DNA of 64,000 nt from Pseudomonas sp. Leaf58 (GCF_003627215.1 NZ_CP032677.1:1493501-1557500); one strand, 5' to 3'. Counted from the first letter of the stretch, positions 26,329 to 36,116 are shown. The notes: generated by a model from the sequence alone, not told the origin. Translations and numbers: made by a program.

Positions 26329-27180
26329 TCACTTGAACCCTTCGACAATGTAATCGGCCATGCAGTCGGTAATTGGTGATGGGTGTTGGGTACTGCGCAC
26401 CAGCATCACATTGGCCAGTGGCAACTGCGGCAACCCTTCACGCTCACCCAGTATGCGGATGTTCCCGCCAATCAGGCTTTGCAACTGCGCCGTCACTGCC
26501 AGCCCCGCGGTGACGATGGCAAAGATCGCTGCCAGGCTCGGGCTGGTATAGGCGATGCGGTAGTCGATGCCTTGGGCCTCCAGGGCGTTGCAGGTCCAGG
26601 CGCGGCAGAAGCAGTCGGTATTGAACAATGCCACGGGCATGGGCCGTTGCTCCTGCGGGCAGAAGCCTTCGGCGGCGGCCCACACCAAGCGGTCTTGGCG
26701 CAGCAGCTGGCCAATTTCGTTGCCCGGTTCGCGGGTGACGATGGTCAGGTCCAGGTCCTGGCGCAGCATCAGTTGCTTGGACGAGTCGCAATGCACCTCC
26801 ACCTGCACCAGCGGGTAGGCCTGGGCAAAGCTCGACAGGATGGTTGGCAGAAAGCGCATGGCGTAGTCGTCCGGCGTGCCAATGCGCACCACCCCGACCA
26901 TGTGCGGCATGCGCAGGGTGTTGAACACCTCGCCGTGCAACTTGAGGATACGCCGGGCATAGCCCAGCAGCACTTGGCCTTCTGCCGTCAGGCGTACTTG
27001 GCGGCCGTCGCGCTCGAACAGCTGGCGCTGCAAAATGTCTTCTTCCAGGCGCTTCATTTGCATACTGACCGCCGACTGGGTGCGGTTGACCACCTCGCCG
27101 GCGCGGGTGAAGCCACCTTGCTCGGCGATGGCGACGAAGGTGCGCAGCACGTCCGCATCGAGGCTCTGGTACTGGGACAT
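26329..27180 (-). CDS. LysR-family transcriptional regulator (LrhA-like)
   Basis: A 283-residue LysR regulator. The DNA-binding domain is FVAIAEQGGFTRAGEVVNRT then AVSMQMKRLEEDILQRQLF, with the M-K-R-L-E pattern of the LrhA/HexA branch that often controls motility and secondary metabolism. Divergent from a DUF1127 gene across 96 bp. Start ATG at 27180. Confidence 0.92.
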   Translation of the reverse strand: MSQYQSLDADVLRTFVAIAEQGGFTRAGEVVNRTQSAVSMQMKRLEEDILQRQLFERDGRQVRLTAEGQVLLGYARRILKLHGEVFNTLRMPHMVGVVRIGTPDDYAMRFLPTILSSFAQAYPLVQVEVHCDSSKQLMLRQDLDLTIVTREPGNEIGQLLRQDRLVWAAAEGFCPQEQRPMPVALFNTDCFCRAWTCNALEAQGIDYRIAYTSPSLAAIFAIVTAGLAVTAQLQSLIGGNIRILGEREGLPQLPLANVMLVRSTQHPSPITDCMADYIVEGFK

Positions 27181-27276
27181 TGCATCAATCTCCTAGATGC
27201 AGTGGATCAGAAACATTCGTTGGATTGATCTTATGCCCAGGGTGAAACTGAAGCCATCAACACGGAGGGCTTCACG

Positions 27277-27495
27277 ATGAAAGGTTATGTCAGCAGCAGC
27301 CAGCAACCTGCTTTTTCCCTGAACCACCTGTGGCATGCGGCCCTGCAGCGGCCTATTCGCTGGCTGCAGCTGCACCGTCAGCGCCAGCAGTTGGCCAGCC
27401 TCAGCGATGCGGCCTTGCATGATCTGGGGTTGAGCCGGGCTGATATCCAGCAAGAGGCCGAGCGGCATTTCTGGGATGACCCGCTGGAAAAGTGA
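27277..27495 (+). CDS. DUF1127 small protein
   Basis: A 72-residue basic protein: a variable N-terminus, then the DUF1127 core QRQQLASLSDAALHDLGLSR, and an acidic tail (HFWDDPLEK). Family members are small RNA-associated or regulatory proteins in alpha- and gammaproteobacteria. Divergent from the LrhA-like regulator, which may control it. Start ATG at 27277 after GGAGG. The first tandem repeat array begins at its stop. Confidence 0.88.
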   Translation: MKGYVSSSQQPAFSLNHLWHAALQRPIRWLQLHRQRQQLASLSDAALHDLGLSRADIQQEAERHFWDDPLEK

Positions 27496-27527
27496 GTGAG
27501 TGCTCGGTGGCTGGCTGGAGTTTTTCA

Positions 27528-28931
27528 GCGCCTGTGAGATCGAGCGCCGCCCGCGCGGCGCTTCGCGGGGCAAGCCCGCTCCCACATCTGTTTCGGGCCA
27601 ATTATTCCTGTGCCAGGTGGGTTGCAGCCTTGGTGTATGCCTGGAAATGGATGAAGAGCAGCTTTGCCGCTCGATATCGAATGGAACAAACATGGCGGAC
27701 AGAGGTGAGCTCACAGGAGAGTGAGTGCTTGGTGCCTGGCTGGAGTTTTTTTAGCGCCTGTGAGATCGAGCGCCGCCCGCGCGGCGCTTCGCGGGGCAAG
27801 CCCGCTCCCACATCTGTTTCGGGCCAATTATTCCTGTGCCAGGTGGGTTGCAGCCTTGGTGTATGCCTGGAAATGGATGAAGAGCAGCTTTGCCGCTCGA
27901 TATCGAATGGAGCAAACATGGCGGACAGAGGTGAGCTCACAGGAGAGTGAGTGAGTGCTCGGTGCCTGGCTGGAGTTTTTCAGCGCCTGTGAGATCGAGC
28001 GCCGCCCGCGCGGCGCTTCGCGGGGCAAGCCCGCTCCCACATCTGTTTCGGGCCAATTATTCCTGTGCCAGGTGGGTTGCAGCCTTGGTGTACGCCTGGA
28101 AATGGATGAAGAGCAGCTTTGCCGCTCGATATCGAATGGAACAAACATGGCGGACAGAGGTGAGCTCACAGGAGAGTGAGTGCTTGGTGCCTGGCTGGAG
28201 TTTTTTTAGCGCCTGTGAGATCGAGCGCCGCCCGCGCGGCGCTTCGCGGGGCAAGCCCGCTCCCACATCTGTTTCGGGCCAATTATTCCTGTGCCAGGTG
28301 GGTTGCAGCCTTGGTGTACGCCTGGAAATGGATGAAGAGCAGCTTTGCCGCTCGATATCGAATGGAACAAACATGGCGGACAGAGGTGAGCTCACAGGAG
28401 AGTGAGTGAGTGCTCGGTGCCTGGCTGGAGTTTTTCAGCGCCTGTGAGATCGAGCGCCGCCCGCGCGGCGCTTCGCGGGGCAAGCCCGCTCCCACATCTG
28501 TTTCGGGCCAATTATTCCTGTGCCAGGTGGGTTGCAGCCTTGGTGTATGCCTGGAAATGGATGAAGAGCAGCTTTGCCGCTCGATATCGAATGGAACAAA
28601 CATGGCGGACAGAGGTGAGCTCACAGGAGAGTGAGTGCTCGGTGCCTGGCTGGAGTTTTTCAGCGCCTGTGAGATCGAGCGCCGCCCGCGCGGCGCTTCG
28701 CGGGGCAAGCCCGCTCCCACATCTGTTTCGGGCCAATTATTCCTGTGCCAGGTGGGTTGCAGCCTTGGTGTATGCCTGGAAATGGATGAAGAGCAGCTTT
28801 GCCGCTCGATATCGAATGGAACAAACATGGCGGACAGAGGTGAGCTCACAGGAGTGATTGGCCCGAAACAGATGTGGGAGCGGGCTTGCCCCGCGAAGCG
28901 CCGCGCGGGCGGCGCTCGATCTCACAGGCGC
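27528..28931. repeat. REP-armed composite repeat, expanded array 1 (six units)
   Basis: Six tandem units start at 27500, 27725, 27955, 28180, 28410 and 28635, so the period alternates 225 and 230 bp, hinting at a two-unit higher repeat. Each unit holds one arm (GAGATCGAGCGCC to TTTCGGGCCA, about 64 bp, two hairpins) and one core of about 125 bp containing GATATCGAATGGAACAAACA. The last unit is followed by one inverted arm (28859-28931) closing the element. The array fills the gap between convergent DUF1127 and DAHP synthase genes. Long frames on both strands run through it but shift between copies and are not conserved as protein. Confidence 0.9.
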
Positions 28932-28961
28932 CCTAAACCCCAAGGCATGCCCCCACCAGCC

Positions 28962-30308
28962 TCAACGCCGTACTTGCTTCAGCGTCTCAGCAATCAAAAA
29001 CGCCAGCTCCAGCGACTGATCGGCGTTCATCCGTGGGTCACAGTGGGTGTGATACCGGTCGGACAACGCATCCTCGGTAATCGGCCGCGCGCCGCCAATG
29101 CATTCGGTGACGTTCTGCCCCGTCATCTCGATATGGATACCACCGGCATGGCTGCCCTCGGCCTGGTGCACCTGGAAGAACTGCTTCACTTCATCCAGAA
29201 TCTGCGCAAAGTCACGGGTCTTGTAGCCGCTGCTGGCCTTGATGGTGTTGCCGTGCATCGGGTCGGAGCTCCACAGCACCTTGCGCCCTTCGCGCTCGAC
29301 CGTGCGGATCAGCCCCGGCAGGTGGTCGCCGACCTTGCTGGCGCCCATGCGCACGATCAGGTTCAGGCGGCCCGGGTCGTTGGCCGGGTTCAGCGTGTCA
29401 ATCAGGCGGAGCAGCTCTTCGGGGTTCATGCTGGGGCCAACCTTGACCCCAATCGGGTTGTGCACGCCGCGCAGGAACTCCACATGGGCGCCGTCGAGCT
29501 GGCGGGTGCGGTCGCCGATCCACAACATGTGCGCCGAGCAGTCGTAGTAGTCGCCGGTCAGGCTGTCCTGGCGCACAAAGGCTTCTTCATAGTTCAGCAG
29601 CAGCGCCTCGTGGGCGGTAAAGAAGCTGGTTTCGCGCAGTTGCGGCGCGCTGTCCAGGCCGCAGGCGCGCATGAACGCCAGGGTTTCGTCGATACGGTTG
29701 GCCAGTTGGTGGTACTTGTCGGCCAGCGCCGAGTTGGCGATGAAGTCCAGGTTCCACTTGTGCACCTGGTGCAGGTCGGCAAACCCGCCCTGGGCGAACG
29801 CGCGCAGCAAGTTAAGGCTAGCGGTGGCCTGGTGGTAGGCCTGCAGCAGGCGCTCGGGGTCGGGGATGCGGCTTTTGGCGTCGAAGCCGATGCCGTTGAC
29901 GATGTCGCCACGGTAGGCGGGCAGGGTGATGTCGCCGATGGTTTCATCGCCCGCAGAGCGCGGTTTGGCGAACTGCCCGGCCATGCGCCCAACCTTCACC
30001 ACCGGGCAGCCGGCGGCGAAGGTCATGACGATGGCCATTTGCAGCAGCACCTTGAAGGTGTCGCGGATTTTCGCCGCCGAGAACTCGGCGAAGCTCTCGG
30101 CGCAGTCGCCGCCCTGCAGCAGGAAGGCGCGGCCTTCGGTGACCTCGGCAAACTGCCGGCGCAGCTCACGCGCCTCGCCCGCGAACACCAGCGGCGGGTA
30201 GCTGGCCAGGGTCTGTTCAACCTTCAGCAGGTGCGCGGCATCGGGGTAGGTCGGTTGCTGCTGGATCGGCAGGGCGCGCCAGCTGTCAGGGCTCCACGGT
30301 TGGTTCAT
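28962..30308 (-). CDS. Class II 3-deoxy-7-phosphoheptulonate (DAHP) synthase
   Basis: A 448-residue type II DAHP synthase, first enzyme of the shikimate pathway: condenses phosphoenolpyruvate and erythrose-4-phosphate. Family motifs are visible: QGGDCAESF near residue 65, [14 protein letters not shown] near 105, GVKVGPSM, and DPMHGNT near 370, whose His and Asp bind the metal. The fold is the plant/Mycobacterium-like class, typical of pseudomonads beside type I enzymes. Start ATG at 30308. It lies directly after repeat array 1 and is divergent from the SpeE-like gene. It has no neighbouring trp or phz genes, so it is probably the general isozyme. Confidence 0.95.
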   Translation of the reverse strand: MNQPWSPDSWRALPIQQQPTYPDAAHLLKVEQTLASYPPLVFAGEARELRRQFAEVTEGRAFLLQGGDCAESFAEFSAAKIRDTFKVLLQMAIVMTFAAGCPVVKVGRMAGQFAKPRSAGDETIGDITLPAYRGDIVNGIGFDAKSRIPDPERLLQAYHQATASLNLLRAFAQGGFADLHQVHKWNLDFIANSALADKYHQLANRIDETLAFMRACGLDSAPQLRETSFFTAHEALLLNYEEAFVRQDSLTGDYYDCSAHMLWIGDRTRQLDGAHVEFLRGVHNPIGVKVGPSMNPEELLRLIDTLNPANDPGRLNLIVRMGASKVGDHLPGLIRTVEREGRKVLWSSDPMHGNTIKASSGYKTRDFAQILDEVKQFFQVHQAEGSHAGGIHIEMTGQNVTECIGGARPITEDALSDRYHTHCDPRMNADQSLELAFLIAETLKQVRR

Positions 30309-30425
30309 CTCGGGCTCGGTTTTGTCGGTTGTAGGCTTGCGGCCATGGTAACAGTTGGCGCTGCGCTTGTTGCATCAAGGGTGTTGACGGACAATGCGCG
30401 TTTTTGCGCGGGTAGGGTGGTTAGC

Positions 30426-31181
30426 ATGGCGGCGGAACGGCAAGAGCGGCTACTGGCACGGGTGGAGGATGCCTTTGGCGTCATCAGCGTGTATGAAGTC
30501 GACGACTACCGCTTTCTGGAATTTGGCGATGCCATCGAGCAGAGCTGCGTGTTCACGGCCGACCCCAGCTGGCTGGAGTACGACTACACCCGTGCCATGC
30601 TGGTGGGGGCGCTGTGCCACGCGCAGCCAGAGAGCGCGCTGTTTCTCGGCCTGGGGGCCGGCACGCTGACCCAGGCCTGCATGAAGTTTTTGCCGTTGGA
30701 CGACATCGAGGCCATCGAACTGCGCCCTGACGTGCCGCGCCTGGCCATGGAATACCTGGGCCTGGACGACGACCCGCGGCTGTATGTGCGTATCGGCGAT
30801 GCGCTGGAATTGCTGCCCACCGCGGAGAAGGCCGACCTGCTGTTCGTCGACCTGTACACCGACCACGGGCCGGGCGTGGGGCACCTGGCGTGGAACTTCC
30901 TGGAAAACTGCCAGCAGCAGTTGAACCCGCAGGGTTGGCTGGTGATCAACCAGTGGGCCACCGACGACGGCAGGCCATTGGGCGCGGCCTTGCTGCGCGG
31001 GTTGTACCACCGGCACTACTGGGAGTTGCCGGTGAAGGAGGGCAATGTGATCTTGCTGGTGCCGGCGGACCTTGAGCAGAACCTGGACCTGGACGGGCTG
31101 CGGGCTCGGGCCGAAGCCTTGGCGCCGCGCTTGGGCTACAGCCTCGAGGGGTTGATCCGCGAAATTCGCCCGGCTACCTGA
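30426..31181 (+). CDS. Spermidine-synthase-like methyltransferase-fold protein
   Basis: A 251-residue Rossmann-fold protein of the polyamine synthase family. The nucleotide motif is LFLGLGAGTLTQACM (GxGxG type), followed by DDIEAIELRPDVPRLA and GDALELLPTAEKADLLFVDLY. It resembles SpeE but lacks the N-terminal beta hairpin of true spermidine synthases, so substrate is uncertain. The ATG at 30426 (MAAERQERLL) is preferred. Divergent from the DAHP synthase gene. Confidence 0.82.
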   Translation: MAAERQERLLARVEDAFGVISVYEVDDYRFLEFGDAIEQSCVFTADPSWLEYDYTRAMLVGALCHAQPESALFLGLGAGTLTQACMKFLPLDDIEAIELRPDVPRLAMEYLGLDDDPRLYVRIGDALELLPTAEKADLLFVDLYTDHGPGVGHLAWNFLENCQQQLNPQGWLVINQWATDDGRPLGAALLRGLYHRHYWELPVKEGNVILLVPADLEQNLDLDGLRARAEALAPRLGYSLEGLIREIRPAT

Positions 31182-31188
31182 GTTGGCT

Positions 31189-31217
31189 TGTTCGCGGGCG
31201 CGCCCGCTCCCACAGGG
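31189..31217. repeat. Single REP half
   Basis: TTCGCGGGCGCGCCCGCTCC, an unpaired REP after the SpeE-like stop. The next 110 bp up to the deaD promoter hold nothing I can name. Confidence 0.75.
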
Positions 31218-31365
31218 ATCTCACAGCACTTAAGGGCGGTGAATATCCTGGGCGCGCGGGCGCAGTGCTATCGCAGACAGGAATCGTTTCAGCCGCTCAT
31301 GGCTGATGGCTCGATGCTGGCCCGGCGCCGTGAAAATTTTCCTCACGTATGTGCACTATTTCGGG

Positions 31366-31587
31366 TATAGTACGCGCCGGTCTTTTAGCGGACCTCAAAA
31401 TCAGGTGGTGCAAATCCTCCGAGTCCAGCTTCGGCTGCACGTCCGCTAGGCGGACCTTCCCAAGTTTTCTTTTTCAATCGTTTTCGCAAATCCCCGCCGA
31501 CAAAGCTGCCTGGGTGACCTTCTGGTCTTTCAAGGCATGTGCAGCTTTGCAGCATGGGTCTTTGCGGATGCACTTAGAGGCAGACCC
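31366..31587 (+). promoter_or_regulatory. Promoter -10 and long structured leader of the DEAD-box helicase
   Basis: A TATAGT at 31366-31371 is a good -10; no clear -35 is seen. The leader of about 210 nt has a striking arrangement: GCGGAC (31388-31393), a UUCG tetraloop hairpin CAGC-TTCG-GCTG, GTCCGC (31441-31446), then GCGGAC again (31450-31455). The central GTCCGC can pair with either copy but not both, a switch-like layout. Cold-shock helicase genes often have long controlled leaders. A palindrome GTGAAAATTTTCCTCAC lies just upstream at 31330-31346. Confidence 0.55.
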
Positions 31588-33267
31588 ATGACCCAGGAAA
31601 CCGGCGGCTTCGCCGCTCTCGATCTTAATCCGAACATTGTTGCTGCTGTTGTGGCTACCGGCTACGAAGAGCCGTCCGCCATTCAGCAACAATCGATCCC
31701 GATCATCCTCGCCGGTCACGACATGATCGGCCAGGCGCAGACTGGCACCGGTAAAACCGCTGCCTTCGCCCTGCCGATCCTGAACAAGATCGATGTGAGC
31801 AAGCGCGAACCGCAAGCCCTGATCCTGGCGCCAACCCGTGAGTTGGCGCTGCAAGTTGCTACCGCTTTCGAAACCTACGCCAAGCAGATGCCAGGCGTTA
31901 ACGTTGTTGCTGTCTACGGTGGTGCCCCGATGGGCCCGCAGCTGCGTGCTATCCGTAACGGCGCGCAAATCGTCGTCGCTACCCCAGGCCGCCTGTGCGA
32001 TCACCTGCGTCGCGACGAAAAAGTCTTGTCGACTGTTCAGTACCTGGTACTGGACGAAGCCGACGAGATGCTGAAGCTGGGCTTCATGGACGACCTCGAA
32101 GTGATCTTCGACGCAATCCCAGCTACCCGTCAGACCGTGCTGTTCTCCGCTACCCTGCCGTCGTCGATCCGCTCGATTGCCGAACGCCACCTGCGTGAGC
32201 CCAAGCACGTCAAGATCCAGACCAAGACCCAGACCGTTACCGCGATCGACCAGGCCCACCTGATGGTCCATGCCGACCAGAAGATCCCGGCTGTGCTGCG
32301 TCTGCTGGAAGTGGAAGAGTTCGACGCGCTGATCGCCTTCGTGCGTACCAAGCAAGCCACCCTGGACCTGGCCGCCGCGCTGGAAGCCAAGGGTTACAAG
32401 GCTGCCGCGCTGAACGGCGACATCGCCCAGAACCAGCGTGAGCGCGTCATCGACTCGCTGAAAGATGGCCGCCTGGACATCGTCGTCGCCACCGACGTCG
32501 CCGCCCGTGGCCTGGACGTACCGCGCATCACTCACGTGTTCAACGTTGACATGCCGTACGACCCAGAGTCCTACGTACACCGTATCGGCCGTACTGGCCG
32601 TGCCGGTCGCGAAGGCCGTGCACTGCTGCTGGTCACCCCACGTGAGCGCCGCATGCTGCAGGTGATCGAGCGTGTTACCGGGCAGAAAGTGGCCGAAGCG
32701 CGCCTGCCGAATGGCCAGGCTGTGCTGGATGCTCGCATCAAGAAGTTGACCAATAGCCTGGCACCGCTGGTTGCCGAAGCAGAAGCCACCCATGGTGAAC
32801 TGTTCGACCGCCTGACTGCCGACCTGGGCTGCAGCGCCCGTGCCCTGGCCTCGGCCCTGCTGCGCAAGGCCACCAATGGCCAAGCGTTGGACCTGGCTGC
32901 GGTAGAGCGTGAGCAGCCGCTGGTGCCGAGCTTTGCCCCGCGTGGCGAGCGCACCGAGCGTGCTGACCGTGGCGAGCGCCCAGACCGTGGTGACCGCGAG
33001 CGCCGTGCGCCAATGCCGCTGGCCGAAGGCCGCGTGCGTTGCCGTACTGCCCTGGGTGCCCGTGACGGCATCGCTGCCAAGAACCTGCTGGGCGCGATCC
33101 TCAACGAAGGTGGCCTGGCGCGTGACGCTATCGGCCGCATCCAGGTGCGCGACAGCTTCAGCTTGGTCGAGCTGCCAGAAGACGGCCTGGAGAAGTTGCT
33201 GTCCAAGCTCAAGGACACCCGCGTGGCTGGCAAGCAGCTGAAGCTGCGTCGCTATCGCGAGGATTGA
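31588..33267 (+). CDS. deaD: DEAD-box RNA helicase (DeaD/CsdA-like)
   Basis: A 559-residue ATP-dependent RNA helicase. Motifs in order: AQTGTGKT (Walker A, near 50), PTRELALQ, TPGR, DEADE, SAT, and HRIGRTGRAGR; then a CsdA-like dimer region, a low-complexity Arg/Glu/Asp stretch (GERTERADRGERPDRGDRER), and a C-terminal RRM-like DbpA domain ending LRRYRED. It unwinds structured RNA in ribosome assembly, mRNA decay and cold growth. Start ATG at 31588 after a 210-nt leader. Ends at a strong terminator. Confidence 0.95.
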   Translation: MTQETGGFAALDLNPNIVAAVVATGYEEPSAIQQQSIPIILAGHDMIGQAQTGTGKTAAFALPILNKIDVSKREPQALILAPTRELALQVATAFETYAKQMPGVNVVAVYGGAPMGPQLRAIRNGAQIVVATPGRLCDHLRRDEKVLSTVQYLVLDEADEMLKLGFMDDLEVIFDAIPATRQTVLFSATLPSSIRSIAERHLREPKHVKIQTKTQTVTAIDQAHLMVHADQKIPAVLRLLEVEEFDALIAFVRTKQATLDLAAALEAKGYKAAALNGDIAQNQRERVIDSLKDGRLDIVVATDVAARGLDVPRITHVFNVDMPYDPESYVHRIGRTGRAGREGRALLLVTPRERRMLQVIERVTGQKVAEARLPNGQAVLDARIKKLTNSLAPLVAEAEATHGELFDRLTADLGCSARALASALLRKATNGQALDLAAVEREQPLVPSFAPRGERTERADRGERPDRGDRERRAPMPLAEGRVRCRTALGARDGIAAKNLLGAILNEGGLARDAIGRIQVRDSFSLVELPEDGLEKLLSKLKDTRVAGKQLKLRRYRED

Positions 33268-33280
33268 TCCTGGCGCAATG

Positions 33281-33314
33281 AAAAAATCCCCGGCCTAGGC
33301 TGGGGATTTTTTTT
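33281..33314 (+). terminator. Rho-independent terminator of deaD
   Basis: AAAAAATCCCC and GGGGATTTTTTTT around a CGGCCTAGGCT-type centre; strong stem with T-run, 13 bp after the stop. Confidence 0.95.
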
Positions 33315-33318
33315 GCCT

Positions 33319-33355
33319 GTGCCGGCCTCTTCGCGGGCTTGCCCGTGACGAGGCC
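33319..33355. repeat. REP with mismatch
   Basis: GCCGGCCTCTTCGCGGGCTT pairs with GCCCGTGACGAGGCC; CGTGACG replaces the usual CGCGAAG, so the palindrome is imperfect. It adjoins the dioxygenase stop. Confidence 0.8.
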
Positions 33356-33357
33356 CG

Positions 33358-34125
33358 TCAGTCGAACCGATAAATGTCCATGCCCAGCGCCCCCAAGGTG
33401 AACCCCTGGTGCACCACCCCAAACTTGCCCCCAGCCCCCAGGGCAAAGAACAGCGGCAGCAGGTGCTCATCACTAGGATGGTTGCGCACCGCAAACGGCG
33501 CCTGCTGCCGGTAACCCAGCAACGCTTCCTGGTCATCCGCCCGCAGCTTTTCCACTACCCAGTCCCTGAACGCCAGCGCCCAAGGCTCGATCACTTCCGG
33601 CCCGGCATGCCAGTCCAGCTCACCCAGGTTATGGGTGATGCTGCCCGAACCCATCAGCAGCACGCCCGCGCCACGCAACCCCGCCAACGCCTGGCCCACC
33701 TTGACCTGCAGCGCCGGCCCCAGGTGGCTGGGCAGGGAAACCTGCACCACCGGGATGCTTGCATCCGGGTACATCAGCGACAGTGGCACCCAGGCGCCGT
33801 GGTCGAACGGCCGCTGCGCGTCCAGCCGGGCGGCTAGCCCCGCAGCGCTCAACAGCTCACTGACCTGGCTGGCAAGCTTGGGTGCACCCGGTGCCGGGTA
33901 CTGCAGCGCATACAAGGCTGGCGGGAAGCCATAGAAGTCATGCCAGGTTTCTGGCTGTGCGCCACTGGTGACCAGCAGCTCACGGCTTTCCCAGTGCGCT
34001 GACACCACCACGATTGCCGTTGGCCGTGGCAGCTGGTTGGCCAACCCGGCCAAGGCCGGCCCGCTGGCGCCAGGCTGCAGGGCAAGCATGGGGGAGCCGT
34101 GGGAAATGAACAGGCTGGGCAGCAT
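33358..34125 (-). CDS. LigB/YgiD-type extradiol dioxygenase family protein
   Basis: A 255-residue protein of the class III extradiol (LigB) fold; E. coli YgiD and plant DODA open catechols such as L-DOPA. Metal ligands are visible: ISHGSP near the start, HFD-like FDHGAWVPL, and VSAHWES. The start ATG at 34125 gives MLPSLFISHGSP. Divergent from tpm across 101 bp. The natural substrate is unknown. Confidence 0.9.
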   Translation of the reverse strand: MLPSLFISHGSPMLALQPGASGPALAGLANQLPRPTAIVVVSAHWESRELLVTSGAQPETWHDFYGFPPALYALQYPAPGAPKLASQVSELLSAAGLAARLDAQRPFDHGAWVPLSLMYPDASIPVVQVSLPSHLGPALQVKVGQALAGLRGAGVLLMGSGSITHNLGELDWHAGPEVIEPWALAFRDWVVEKLRADDQEALLGYRQQAPFAVRNHPSDEHLLPLFFALGAGGKFGVVHQGFTLGALGMDIYRFD

Positions 34126-34226
34126 GGCAAGGTCCTGAAGGTTAAGATGCACTCATCTTCGATCAACTACAGATCGAAATCCAAACCAAGTTTTACCGAC
34201 AAATCATCGAAAAATCGGGAGTGATC

Positions 34227-34877
34227 ATGGAGCGTGCGTTCTGGCAGCAGCGGTGGGCCGACAACCAGATCGGCTTTCACCAGGCGCAGGTGAACCCCTA
34301 TCTGCAGAAGTATTGGCCAAAGCTTGGCCTGGCGCCGGGCAGTCGTGTGCTGGTGCCGCTGTGCGGCAAAAGCCTGGACCTGGCATGGCTGGCGGGGCAG
34401 GGCTATCAGGTGGTGGGGGTGGAGCTGTCGCGGCGGGCGGTGGAGGACTTCTTCGGTGAGCATGGGCTTGAAGCTGAAGTGCAGCAACGCGGGGCTTTCG
34501 AGGTGTGGCGCAGCGGTGATGTGCAGCTGTGGTGTGGCGATTTCTTTGCCTTGCGCGCAGAGGATGTTGGCGACTGTGCGGGGCTGTATGACCGGGCAGC
34601 GGTGATTGCCTTGCCGGTGCCGATGCGTGCGGCGTACATGCAGGCGCTATCGGCATTGCTGCCGGCCAGTTGCCGTGGGCTGGTGGTGACCTTGGATTAT
34701 GACCAGTCGTTGCTGCCCGGGCCGCCGTTCTCGGTAGGGGATGAAGAGTTGCGGCAGGGGTTTGCCGGGTGGCAGGTGGATGAGTTGGAGGTGGTGCAGG
34801 TAATTGGCGAGAGCCCGAAGTTTCTGCAGGCAGGGGCCTCCAGCCTGTTGGAGCGGGTGTACCGGGTTAGCCGCTGA
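34227..34877 (+). CDS. tpm: Thiopurine S-methyltransferase
   Basis: A 216-residue SAM-dependent methyltransferase of the bacterial TPMT family, which methylates thiols and, in pseudomonads, selenium and tellurite species. The N-terminal FWQQRWADNQIGFHQ and the SAM motif VLVPLCGKSLDLAWLA are characteristic, with GVELSRRAVEDFF after. Start ATG at 34227 follows GGGAG by five bases. Between two REP loci. Confidence 0.94.
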   Translation: MERAFWQQRWADNQIGFHQAQVNPYLQKYWPKLGLAPGSRVLVPLCGKSLDLAWLAGQGYQVVGVELSRRAVEDFFGEHGLEAEVQQRGAFEVWRSGDVQLWCGDFFALRAEDVGDCAGLYDRAAVIALPVPMRAAYMQALSALLPASCRGLVVTLDYDQSLLPGPPFSVGDEELRQGFAGWQVDELEVVQVIGESPKFLQAGASSLLERVYRVSR

Positions 34878-34886
34878 CAGCTGGGG

Positions 34887-34983
34887 GCCGGTACGGGCCC
34901 TTTCGCGGGACAGGTACCCCGCAGCCTTCAGGCCTGTGGAGGACCTGTAGGGGCGGGTTTACCCGCGAAGAGGCCAGTGCAGG
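34887..34983. repeat. Degenerate inverted pair of REP elements
   Basis: GGCCCTTTCGCGGGA at the left faces GGGTTTACCCGCGAAGAGGCC at the right, with a diverged inner part. Lies between tpm and htpX. Confidence 0.75.
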
Positions 34984-34990
34984 CGTGCAC

Positions 34991-35021
34991 AAAAAAGGGC
35001 GACCGAAGTCGCCCTTTTTTT
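34991..35021. terminator. Bidirectional terminator of tpm and htpX
   Basis: AAAAAAGGGCGAC-CGAA-GTCGCCCTTTTTTT: 8-bp stem with T-runs in both directions, between convergent genes. Confidence 0.95.
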
Positions 35022-35034
35022 GTTACCAGGTGGC

Positions 35035-35922
35035 TTAACCGCGACGGCGCAGGGCCTCGATACGGTCTTCCAGTGGCGGGTGGCTCATCAGCAGCCCGGC
35101 CAGGCCGTGCTTCAAACCGCCATTGATGCCAAAGGCCTTCATGGTGTCAGGCATGTGCACTGGCAGGCCTTGTTCCACACGCAGGCGCTGCAGCGCGCCG
35201 ATCATTGCCGAGGTACCGGCCAGTTGCGCACCGGCTTCGTCGGCGCGGTATTCGCGGCGGCGCGAGAACCACATCACGATCATGCTGGCCAGGATACCCA
35301 GGATCAGCTCGGCAACGATGGTCGCCACGTAGTAGGCAATGCCTTGGCCTTCTTCGTTTTTGAAGATGACCTTGTCGACGAAGTTGCCGATGATGCGCGC
35401 GAAGAACATCACGAAGGTGTTCACCACGCCCTGCACCAGCGCCAGGGTGACCATGTCGCCGTTGGCCACGTGGCCGATCTCGTGGGCCAGTACGGCGCGC
35501 ACTTCATCGGGCGAAAAACGCTCCAGCAGGCCTTGGGACACGGCCACCAGCGCGTCGTTGCGGTTCCAGCCGGTGGCGAAGGCGTTGGCCTCGTACGCCG
35601 GGAAGATACCGACCTCGGGCATTTTGATGCCCGCTTCACGGGACAGCTCTTCGACCGTTTGCAGCAGCCACTGCTCATGGCGGGTGCGCGGCTGGCTGAT
35701 GATCTGGGTGCCGGTGGTCATCTTCGCCATCCACTTGGAGATGAACAGCGAGATAAGCGAGCCGGCAAAGCCGAACACGGCGCAGAACACCAGTAGGCTG
35801 CTGAGGTTCAGGTCGACCCCGTTGGCCGCCATGAACCCATTGAAACCGAACAGGCTCAGGGTAATGCTTGCAACCAGCACCACCGCGAGGTTGGTGGCTA
35901 CAAACAACAGAATGCGCATCAT
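35035..35922 (-). CDS. htpX: Membrane zinc metalloprotease HtpX
   Basis: A 295-residue inner-membrane M48 protease of the stress quality-control network beside FtsH. Two membrane helices lie at the N-terminus, then the catalytic HEIGH at residues 147-151, a further helix pair, and the third zinc ligand Glu within RADEAGA. The ATG at 35922 begins [10 protein letters not shown]. Composite repeat element 2 lies upstream, close to its promoter. Confidence 0.96.
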   Translation of the reverse strand: MMRILLFVATNLAVVLVASITLSLFGFNGFMAANGVDLNLSSLLVFCAVFGFAGSLISLFISKWMAKMTTGTQIISQPRTRHEQWLLQTVEELSREAGIKMPEVGIFPAYEANAFATGWNRNDALVAVSQGLLERFSPDEVRAVLAHEIGHVANGDMVTLALVQGVVNTFVMFFARIIGNFVDKVIFKNEEGQGIAYYVATIVAELILGILASMIVMWFSRRREYRADEAGAQLAGTSAMIGALQRLRVEQGLPVHMPDTMKAFGINGGLKHGLAGLLMSHPPLEDRIEALRRRG

Positions 35923-36116
35923 GGTTGTTACGTTCTCCTGACGGATGAGTTGTCGCTTACTGCGGGGTATATAAGGGGCCGGACGTGCCGATTCAATCGG
36001 GCGACTATTTCAAACTGTGTACGGCGGAGTATGGCAGAGGATGGCGTGGGGGCTGTGGGATAGAGCGTTGCAGGATGTAAGAAATGGTGTATGCCTTGAG
36101 GCTTGTGGCGTCGGTG

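Noticed and set aside
27492..28857. Overlapping open frames of 74-188 codons on both strands through array 1
   Set aside because: They repeat because the DNA repeats, shift frame between copies, and the frame is not kept in elements 2 and 3. Conservation is at DNA level only.
31387..31447. A tRNA or tRNA-like gene in the deaD leader
   Set aside because: A 7-bp outer stem and a T-arm-like GGTGCAAATCC are present, but there is no proper D arm or anticodon stem and no CCA; better seen as a leader structure.
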